NCBI GenBank assembly: GCA_017997315.1
Contig: JAGOFF010000065.1
Coordinates: forward strand, 1-11,232
Direction of reading: 5' to 3'
From: Clostridia bacterium
Lineage (GTDB): Bacteria > Bacillota > Clostridia > Saccharofermentanales > UBA5734
Length of the DNA: 11,232 bases
The stretch's first letter is position 1. Each line of letters starts with the position of its first letter. Below are positions 6,023-11,232 of this stretch, piece by piece. The notes beneath the pieces are model-generated. The model was not told the origin of the DNA and did not search any database. It was given only the letters and a program-made list of their open reading frames with translations. The position numbers and the translations under genes are program-made.

Positions 6023-7243
6023 CATCAGTCTACGAGCCGGGATGCCGCCATGGACCGCAGACGGTTTGCGGCGAGAGTCCAGGAAATGATTGAAGAGGCG
6101 TTCTCGGCCCCTGGCGCCACGCCGACGCCGATCCCGTTCCGGATGCCGGACTATGAGTTCGGATCGACGCCGGTTTCCATCGGGAAGGTTGCACCGGAGG
6201 CCTATCGTACGTTTTCGTTCTCCATGCAGGAGATCGGTTTTGATCAAGGTCGCAGCCTGAGTGTCCGTGCGGTCGACGAGAACATGAATCTGGTCGTCGC
6301 CATCTCGTACACCCGGGATGGGGTGATCCTGCAGGAGAAGGGAACGGAAATCGGCATTCTGGACTCCGGGTCCATGAAGTATACAAAGGTTGAGCATACG
6401 GATCCGGACACCTCGGCGGAGATCCTCGCTGTGGACACGGACCGTATTGTCTGGAGGCAGTCCGATGATCCGGCCCGGATCCATCTCTACGAGCGGCGAA
6501 CGGGCGAGGACTTCGCCATCCAGCCGGACGCTGCCGCCCGGATCATCAAGAATGCCGTTCTGGCGGAGGGTGCGTTGTATCTGTCGACATTGACGGGCAG
6601 TGGCCTGGAACTCGCTGTCGACCGGATTGATATCGAATCACTTGCGCGGTTGAGACTCGCGGACAGTGCGAGCGGACTGTTTCTTTACGGGAACCAGGCC
6701 GTATGGACGGTCCGGAACTCCGGATCCGACCAGCTCGACCTCTACCGGGATTCCGCGGAGGGCCCTGTGCTGGTGGCGGAGTCCGTAGGGGATCCGGAGG
6801 GGCAGTCCGGCTATGTCGGCCATGATTCCTACTATCAACCCGACGGCGATCCGATCTGGAGCGTGGACGGTTCGGTGCCCCGCCCGATCATCATGGGAAC
6901 CGGTTCCGTCCAGGATGCTTTCTACTCGATCCGGGACGGGATCCCGATCCGGGTCATCGGCAAAGGCAGCGAGACAGTCTGCTCCATCCGCTACAAGCTG
7001 CTCGGCCGCTATCTTGCCTTCAACGTCGACCTGTACACCGATGCCTGGATCGAGAGCTGCTACATTTATGACAGTGAGAACAGCATGCTTCTGGAGGTGG
7101 TTCCGACGGTGGCGAAACCGGATGCGAGCTACATGATCCGTTCCGCGGGCAACAAGGTCTGTTTTCAAGATGCCGGTCCGGACCGGCTGGATCCCGCGAA
7201 TGTCCAGACGCTGCATATCGTGGATCTGGAAAAGCTCGGGTAG
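5417..7243 (+). CDS. RCC1-repeat (beta-propeller) lipoprotein, main 3' part of the frameshifted gene
   Basis: The frame is open from 5222; ATG 5417 is only its first possible start codon and has no ribosome binding site, so the true N-terminus is probably the lipoprotein signal at 5025. The first half holds RCC1-like repeats, each with a W-(S/T)-x-(I/V) strand and a G-(L/V)-R-x-DGT-(V/L) strand. The W positions are at bases 5453, 5582, 5720, 5825 and 5945, with an earlier unit at 5309 upstream of this start. Six such repeats suggest a closed propeller. From about base 6140 a different half begins, with recurring VW...LY...G strands (DRIVWRQ with IHLYERRTG; NQAVWTV with LDLYRDSAEG), which suggests a second TolB-like or DUF5050-like propeller. 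RCC1 repeats in bacteria mostly mediate binding; no catalytic motif is visible. The protein is probably anchored on the outer face of the membrane. Its role is unknown. Confidence 0.78.
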   Translation: MQSPQSLCDTAGWSDILSIACGPEYVVGLRSDGTVLARGTEVMEEAGLACLKVTAWTDIVAITAGQSQDGRYSWTAGLRSDGTVAITGHDPSGKHFPEIGAWSGIKAITVAEGRLFGLRGDGTVAASGGEHFESAGWTGVTALAGSDDLLVGLREDGTVLVCGTGLDDPMTTAIADWSGIRSVAAGPGIVAGVREDGTLVGVHQSTSRDAAMDRRRFAARVQEMIEEAFSAPGATPTPIPFRMPDYEFGSTPVSIGKVAPEAYRTFSFSMQEIGFDQGRSLSVRAVDENMNLVVAISYTRDGVILQEKGTEIGILDSGSMKYTKVEHTDPDTSAEILAVDTDRIVWRQSDDPARIHLYERRTGEDFAIQPDAAARIIKNAVLAEGALYLSTLTGSGLELAVDRIDIESLARLRLADSASGLFLYGNQAVWTVRNSGSDQLDLYRDSAEGPVLVAESVGDPEGQSGYVGHDSYYQPDGDPIWSVDGSVPRPIIMGTGSVQDAFYSIRDGIPIRVIGKGSETVCSIRYKLLGRYLAFNVDLYTDAWIESCYIYDSENSMLLEVVPTVAKPDASYMIRSAGNKVCFQDAGPDRLDPANVQTLHIVDLEKLG

Positions 7244-7273
7244 ATCCTGTCGGTCCAATCCTTCCATAGGTAA

Positions 7274-7313
7274 AAACACCGACCGGTCCACCAAGGCGGA
7301 CGGGTCGGTGTTT
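7274..7313. terminator. Bidirectional terminator shared by the lipoprotein gene and RNase J
   Basis: A perfect 11-bp stem, AAACACCGACC at 7274-7284 and GGTCGGTGTTT at 7303-7313, with further GTCC/GGAC pairing inside the loop. Read on the minus strand the stem is followed by an uninterrupted T run (the A tract at 7272-7276), so it is stronger for RNase J. On the plus strand it is followed by CTTCC. It lies 30 bases after the lipoprotein stop and 51 bases beyond the RNase J stop. Confidence 0.85.
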
Positions 7314-7364
7314 CTTCCATACAGGATCGTCCTCCGCCGCAACCGCAGCGGAACGCGTGGACGG

Positions 7365-9485
7365 TCAGGGCAGCTCGATCAGCGAGAGGATGATCGTGGG
7401 GCGCCGCTTGGTGCGGGTGTACAGCAGATCGCGCAGCTGGTCGCGCAGCTGGTTTCCTCGGATGGTCGCGGCCAGCGGCTTCCTGGCGTCCTCGATCTTG
7501 CGGACGAACGTCAGGATCCGGTTCATGCACTCCCGTTCGATCGCGGACGCCTCGGATTCGTAGATGAAGCCCCGCATCTGGATGTCGGGGCGTGCCGCAA
7601 GCCGGTTCTCCCCCTGCTCGACCGCCATGGCGACGACGATGACGCCTTCGTCCGCAAGGAGCTTGCGCTCCCGCAGCACGCTGCTGTCGATGTCGCCGAC
7701 GCCCGATCCGTCGATCAGGATGCCCTCGGCCGGGACAAATCCGGAGATCCGGCAGCCTGCGTCGGAACACTCGAAGATGTCCCCGTTGTTGAGCAGCAGC
7801 ATGCTGTCCCAGGACTGCCCCAGATCATGCGCGACCTGCGCATGGATATACATGTGCCGGTATTCGCCGTGCGCAGGCAGAAAGTACCGGGGACGGACGA
7901 GCTGATGATACAGCTTGATCTCCTCGAGATAGGCGTGCCCGGATACGTGAATCTCGGCCAATCCCTCGTAGATGACGCGGGCGCCGCGCTTGAAGAGCTC
8001 GTTGATGACGCGGTAGACGGATTTTTCGTTGCCCGGGATCGGATCCGCGGACAGCACGACCGTGTCGCCCGCGACGATCTCGACCGAACGGTGCTCCGAG
8101 AACGCCATGCGCGTGAGCGCGGACATCGGTTCCCCCTGGCTGCCGGTGGTGATAATGCACAGACGGTCCGGATCATACCGGTCGATCTGGCTGATGTCGA
8201 TCAGGGTGTCCGGCTTCATCTGCATGTAGCCGAGCGAGCTCGCGGCGTCAAACACGTTGAGCATGCTGCGACCCACCAGTGCGACCTTGCGGCCCGCTCG
8301 TTCCGCGGCGGTCACCACCTGCTGGATGCGGTAGATGTTGGAGGAGAAGGAAGCGACAAAGATGCGTCCTTCCGTCCCGTCAAAGATGGACTCGAACGAG
8401 GACGCCAGACTGCGCTCCGACGGGGAGGAGCCTGCCTGCTCGATGTTGGTGCTTTCGCACATGAGCAGCCGGACCCCCATGGAGCCGATCTCCGCCAGGC
8501 GCGGAAGGTTGATCGGACCGCCGTCGATCGGGGTGTAGTCGATCTTGAAGTCCCCGGAATGCACCGCGATCCCGCCCGCGGTGAAAATCGCGAGCGAGAA
8601 AGCGTCCGGGATGCTGTGGTTGACATGGATGAACTCGACGTTCATGGCTCCGGCCGGGATCACATCCCCGTCCGAAACCGAATGCAACCGGTCCAGCCCC
8701 GCTCCGCCGGAACGCTCTTCGAGCTTGCGGCGCACCAGTTCGATCGGGAGCCGGCCGCCGTAGATCGGCACATCCACGATCTGCGTCAGCCAGGCCAGGG
8801 AACCGATGTGGTCTTCGTGTCCATGGGTGAGAAAGATCCCCCGGAGCCGGTCTTTGTTCTGACGGACATAGGACATGTCCGGGATGACCGCGTCGATGCC
8901 GGGCTGATCCTCCCCGGGAAACGCCACGCCGCAGTCGACGATGATCATGTCGTCGCCGCACTCGTACACCGTCATGTTCTTGCCGATCTCGCGCATGCCC
9001 CCGAGGGGAATGACGCGGAGAACGGCGTCACCGGCGGCGGCGACCCGCGCATCGGCACGCGTCAGGGCCTGCGGCCCTGCGGAATCCGGATGGGGGGAGT
9101 GGGAACGGGAGCGTGTGCCCGCATGGGAGGCGCCGGCGCGCTGCTGCGAAGGCGCGGCATGGGTCCGGGAGCGGACGTCGGGTTGCTGGCGTTGCCCGCC
9201 CGACGCCGGACGGCGCTGGCCGGACGATTCCGGCTTGCGCGCGGATTCCGGGCGGGAGGAACGGGGACGGGGGGGCGTGGCGGCGGGGCCTTTAGGGGTG
9301 GCGGAACGGGGAGTGTCGATGCGGACGTTTTGCGTGCGCGGTTTCTTGCGCTGCGCGCCGGCAGGCGCGGTCTGCGGCTTGTCTGCGGGGGGAGAGGACT
9401 CCCGCGGGGTCTTGCCCCTGCGGGAGCGCGGTTTCCCGACGGACTCGCCGGCCGGGGGATTCCCCCGGTTTTTGTCATCTGGCAT
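7365..9485 (-). CDS. rnj: Ribonuclease J with long disordered N-terminal extension
   Basis: A 706-residue metallo-beta-lactamase/beta-CASP ribonuclease with 5'-to-3' exonuclease and endonuclease activity in mRNA decay and RNA maturation. The catalytic core starts at about 155 (LRVIPLGGMREIGKNMTVYE). The zinc-binding motif HGHEDH is at 221-226, with H290 (VNHS), D312 (HSGD) and H539 (PAHGEYRH). The beta-CASP region carries TGSQGEP (447-453) and HVSGHA (513-518). The C-terminal domain runs to 706. A typical RNase J has about 555 residues, so the core here is normal and the excess is residues 1-152. That stretch is low-complexity, with about 31 Lys/Arg against 11 Asp/Glu and 24 Pro, and is almost free of aromatic residues. 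ATG 9485 is preferred because GGAGGTG lies 10 bases upstream; the in-frame TTG at 9506 overlaps that ribosome binding site. The gene converges on the lipoprotein gene and diverges from rpsT. Confidence 0.95.
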   Translation of the reverse strand: MPDDKNRGNPPAGESVGKPRSRRGKTPRESSPPADKPQTAPAGAQRKKPRTQNVRIDTPRSATPKGPAATPPRPRSSRPESARKPESSGQRRPASGGQRQQPDVRSRTHAAPSQQRAGASHAGTRSRSHSPHPDSAGPQALTRADARVAAAGDAVLRVIPLGGMREIGKNMTVYECGDDMIIVDCGVAFPGEDQPGIDAVIPDMSYVRQNKDRLRGIFLTHGHEDHIGSLAWLTQIVDVPIYGGRLPIELVRRKLEERSGGAGLDRLHSVSDGDVIPAGAMNVEFIHVNHSIPDAFSLAIFTAGGIAVHSGDFKIDYTPIDGGPINLPRLAEIGSMGVRLLMCESTNIEQAGSSPSERSLASSFESIFDGTEGRIFVASFSSNIYRIQQVVTAAERAGRKVALVGRSMLNVFDAASSLGYMQMKPDTLIDISQIDRYDPDRLCIITTGSQGEPMSALTRMAFSEHRSVEIVAGDTVVLSADPIPGNEKSVYRVINELFKRGARVIYEGLAEIHVSGHAYLEEIKLYHQLVRPRYFLPAHGEYRHMYIHAQVAHDLGQSWDSMLLLNNGDIFECSDAGCRISGFVPAEGILIDGSGVGDIDSSVLRERKLLADEGVIVVAMAVEQGENRLAARPDIQMRGFIYESEASAIERECMNRILTFVRKIEDARKPLAATIRGNQLRDQLRDLLYTRTKRRPTIILSLIELP

Positions 9486-9495
9486 AAAGAAAAAA

Positions 9496-9502
9496 CACCT
9501 CC
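9496..9502 (-). promoter_or_regulatory. Ribosome binding site of RNase J (decides the start)
   Basis: Read on the minus strand this is GGAGGTG, 10 bases before ATG 9485. A longer reading starting at TTG 9506 would place this site inside the coding sequence and add the unlikely leader MWRCFFF, so it is not used. Confidence 0.85.
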
Positions 9503-9569
9503 ACAATATAGGTTCTCAGGCTGTATCCACAAGATATGACATCATCTGAATTAAGCACCGAACGGCTCC

Positions 9570-9598
9570 ATTATACGCTTGCAACGCCCTTTCTTCCA
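9570..9598 (-). promoter_or_regulatory. Probable promoter of RNase J
   Basis: On the minus strand a perfect TATAAT (9575 to 9570) lies about 85 bases upstream of the RNase J start. Seventeen bases before it is only a weak -35 (TGGAAG, 9598 to 9593). The -10 box lies 3 bases from the -35 box of the divergent rpsT promoter. Confidence 0.5.
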
Positions 9599-9607
9599 TG
9601 ATAGAAT
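9579..9607 (+). promoter_or_regulatory. Sigma-70/SigA-type promoter of rpsT
   Basis: TTGCAA (9579-9584), a 17-base spacer and TAGAAT (9602-9607), preceded by TGA at 9599-9601 as an extended -10. This is four of six and five of six consensus matches at ideal spacing. It predicts a leader of about 45 bases before the TTG start of rpsT. Confidence 0.8.
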
Positions 9608-9643
9608 ACCGTAGTGTTTCGAATCGGTTGCCAAGGTCAACGC

Positions 9644-9650
9644 GGGAGGT
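9644..9650 (+). promoter_or_regulatory. Ribosome binding site of rpsT (supports the TTG start)
   Basis: GGGAGGT ends 8 bases before TTG 9659. The in-frame ATG at 9668 would be about 17 bases away, too far for good initiation, so the TTG is favoured. Confidence 0.85.
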
Positions 9651-9658
9651 GAATAAAG

Positions 9659-9919
9659 TTGCCGAACATGAAGTCCGCCATCAAGCGTGTTCTCGTGAAT
9701 GAGAAGAAAGCGGTCGCCAACAAGAGCAAGCGGAGCGAATTGAGAACCGTTCTGAAAAAGGCGAAAGCCGCTCTGGAAGCACCTACCGCAGAGACGGCCG
9801 AAGTCGTCCGCGCCACACAGGCCAGACTGGACAAAGCCGCTGCCAAGGGCTACCTGCACAAGAATGCAGTTGCACGCCGGAAGTCGCGTCTCGCGAAGGC
9901 TGTCAATAAACTCGGCTGA
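9659..9919 (+). CDS. rpsT: 30S ribosomal protein S20
   Basis: An 86-residue, very basic, helical protein that binds 16S rRNA early in assembly of the small ribosomal subunit. The N-terminus MPNMKSAIKRVLVNEKK fits the family signature (MPNIKSA-like start, then the K/R-rich helix with a NKSKRSELRT segment), and the C-terminus has the usual HKNAVARRKSRLAKAVNKL. Length is normal for S20. The start codon is TTG: the second residue Pro and third Asn are conserved in the family, and the ribosome binding site position agrees. It is a single-gene unit with its own promoter and terminator, lying between the divergent RNase J gene and the convergent tyrS. Confidence 0.97.
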   Translation: MPNMKSAIKRVLVNEKKAVANKSKRSELRTVLKKAKAALEAPTAETAEVVRATQARLDKAAAKGYLHKNAVARRKSRLAKAVNKLG

Positions 9920-9953
9920 TCCAGCGGATCAACGTCCCACCTGTCCGACAATC

Positions 9954-9984
9954 AAAAGCGCCGCCCGTTCGGGCGGCGCTTTTT
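9954..9984. terminator. Bidirectional terminator between rpsT and tyrS
   Basis: A perfect 13-bp stem, AAAAGCGCCGCCC at 9954-9966 and GGGCGGCGCTTTT at 9971-9983, with a GTTC tetraloop. It has a T tract on both strands (TTTTTG on plus, TTTTG on minus). It lies 34 bases after the rpsT stop and 19 bases beyond the tyrS stop, so one hairpin serves both converging genes. Confidence 0.93.
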
Positions 9985-10003
9985 GTCCGGTTTCAACCGG
10001 GGA

Positions 10004-11230
10004 TTATCGGACAATCAGGCGATGATGGACCTTCTTTCCTTTGCGCACGATCGCCTCGCCGTCGGTAAAGTCCGCGGCGACGAGCAGACGGCCGGGATCC
10101 GCGACCGGCACGTCGTTGAGAGAGAGTCCGCCCTGCTGCACAAGCCGGCGCCCCTCTCCCTTGGAGGGGATGACCCCGGCTTCGTACAGGACGTCCAGCA
10201 GCGGCCGGCCTTCGGCCAGGTCCTCCGGCGCGATCGCAGTCGACGGCATCGTGTCGCTGCGTCCGCCGCGCTCGAACAACTCTTCCGCCTGGCGCCGCGC
10301 CGCGTCCGCATCCGCCTTGCCGTGCACGATGGCGGTCACCTCGTACGCGAGGCGTTTTTTCGCTTCGTTGACGCGCTCGTCGGTGAAATGGTAGCCCGCG
10401 ATCTCGTCCAGCGGGAGGAAGGTAAGCAGTTTGAGGCAGTTCTCGACATCCGGATCGTCGATATTGCGCCAGTACTGGTAGAAGTCGAACGGCGCGGTCT
10501 TTTCACGGTCCAGCCAGAGCGCGCCCTTCGCGGTCTTGCCCATCTTGATGCCTTCGCTCGTCGTCAACAGCCGGAACGTCATGCCGTACACGTCGGCCTG
10601 CTCCTTGCGCCGCACCAGGTCGATGCCCGCGAGGATGTTGGACCACTGGTCGTCACCGCCGAGCTCGATCAGACAATGGTGGCGGCGGTACAGGACCAGA
10701 AAATCGTATGCCTGCATGAGCATGTAGTTGAACTCGAGGAACGACAATCCCTTTTCCATGCGCTGCTTGAAGCAGTCCGCGGAAAGCATGCGGTTGACGG
10801 AGAAGCAGGATCCGATATCCCGGAGGAACGACACGTAGTTGAGGTCCAGGAGCCAGTCCGCATTGTCCTCCATGATCGCCCGGTCGGTTCCGAAGTCCAC
10901 CAGGATCCGCATCTGGTCCCGGAACCGGGCGACATTGTGCTCGATCGATTCGCGCGTCAGCATGGAACGCATGTCGGTGCGCCCCGAGGGATCGCCGACC
11001 ATCGCGGTACCGCCGCCGAGAAGAACGACGGGACGGTGCCCGGCGCGCTGCATATGCGCCATCACCATCATCTGGAGAAAATGCCCGACATGCAGACTGT
11101 CCGCGGTCCGGTCGAAGCCGATGTAGAACGTGACGCCGGGCTTGGCGAGCAGGCTGCGCACCGCGTCCTCGTCCGTGACCTGCGCCAGGTATCCCCGTTC
11201 CTTCAGGATGTCGAACACCGGTTTGTCCAT
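10004..11230 (-). CDS. tyrS: Tyrosyl-tRNA synthetase
   Basis: A 408-residue class Ic aminoacyl-tRNA synthetase that charges tRNA-Tyr with tyrosine. The Rossmann catalytic domain holds FYIGFDRTADSLHVGH with the HIGH-type motif H47-V-G-H50, the tyrosine-binding segment YMLMQAYDF (169-177), GGDDQWSNI (191-199), and the KMSKS-type loop KMGKT at 229-233. The anticodon-binding helical domain covers about 245-335. The C-terminal S4 RNA-binding domain (about 342-405) contains GEGRRLVQQGGLSLND. Length and all motifs are typical of a working bacterial TyrRS. The ATG at 11230-11228 gives a normal N-terminus (MDKPVFDILKERGYL), but only two bases of upstream sequence are visible. Its ribosome binding site and any T-box leader, common for tyrS in Bacillota, lie outside the window. 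Confidence 0.97.
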   Translation of the reverse strand: MDKPVFDILKERGYLAQVTDEDAVRSLLAKPGVTFYIGFDRTADSLHVGHFLQMMVMAHMQRAGHRPVVLLGGGTAMVGDPSGRTDMRSMLTRESIEHNVARFRDQMRILVDFGTDRAIMEDNADWLLDLNYVSFLRDIGSCFSVNRMLSADCFKQRMEKGLSFLEFNYMLMQAYDFLVLYRRHHCLIELGGDDQWSNILAGIDLVRRKEQADVYGMTFRLLTTSEGIKMGKTAKGALWLDREKTAPFDFYQYWRNIDDPDVENCLKLLTFLPLDEIAGYHFTDERVNEAKKRLAYEVTAIVHGKADADAARRQAEELFERGGRSDTMPSTAIAPEDLAEGRPLLDVLYEAGVIPSKGEGRRLVQQGGLSLNDVPVADPGRLLVAADFTDGEAIVRKGKKVHHRLIVR

Positions 11231-11232
11231 GG

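Noticed and set aside
9516..9521. Minus-strand TATATT with TTGTGG upstream as a promoter of RNase J
   Set aside because: It abuts the GGAGG ribosome binding site, so transcripts would begin in or after that site; the TATAAT at 9570-9575 leaves a sensible leader.
7170..9539. Long open frame of 789 codons on the plus strand across RNase J
   Set aside because: It is the mirror of the RNase J coding sequence, has no ribosome binding site, crosses a terminator hairpin and gives a low-complexity Arg/Gly/Asp-rich product.
9987..10000. Small perfect inverted repeat CCGGTT-TC-AACCGG next to the rpsT/tyrS terminator
   Set aside because: The loop is only 2 bases and the stem 6 bp with no T tract; the adjacent 13-bp hairpin already explains termination in both directions.

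Overview
The window looks like part of a chromosome from a GC-rich member of the Bacillota, most likely class Clostridia and probably an anaerobe. The pointers are a long bifunctional RelA/SpoT enzyme directly behind recJ, a ribonuclease J, strong GGAGG-type ribosome binding sites, and a corrinoid protein paired with a PocR-type regulator. An order or genus cannot be fixed from the sequence alone. There is no transposase, integrase, tRNA, rRNA or CRISPR array, and no gene-free gap exceeds about 175 bases.

Layout. Bases 1-2792 hold the 3' end of recJ and a complete relA in one plus-strand operon, closed by a strong hairpin terminator at 2843-2874. Bases 2913-4864 hold a self-contained two-gene unit: an AraC-type regulator with an N-terminal PocR sensory domain, overlapping by 10 bases a small B12-binding corrinoid protein. 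This unit has its own terminator at 4896-4932. Bases 5025-7243 encode a secreted lipoprotein with RCC1-like beta-propeller repeats followed by a second, propeller-like half. As written it is broken by a single frameshift near 5255. It converges on ribonuclease J (7365-9485, minus), and the two share a bidirectional hairpin at 7274-7313. Ribonuclease J carries a disordered, basic N-terminal extension of about 150 residues. It diverges from rpsT (9659-9919, plus, TTG start) across a 173-base region with closely abutting promoters. rpsT converges on tyrS (10004-11230, minus) over another bidirectional terminator.

How the genes fit together. Most of the window is housekeeping: DNA repair (RecJ), the stringent response (RelA), mRNA decay and maturation (RNase J), the small ribosomal subunit (S20) and tRNA charging (TyrRS). 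Two parts look accessory. In the PocR-AraC plus corrinoid pair, a predicted sensor of small organic compounds is translationally coupled to a methyl-carrier protein, with no methyltransferase or corrinoid-activating protein nearby. The other is the RCC1-like lipoprotein, whose function I cannot name. These two regions, the RNase J extension, and the promoter and start-codon arrangement around rpsT are the most interesting parts.
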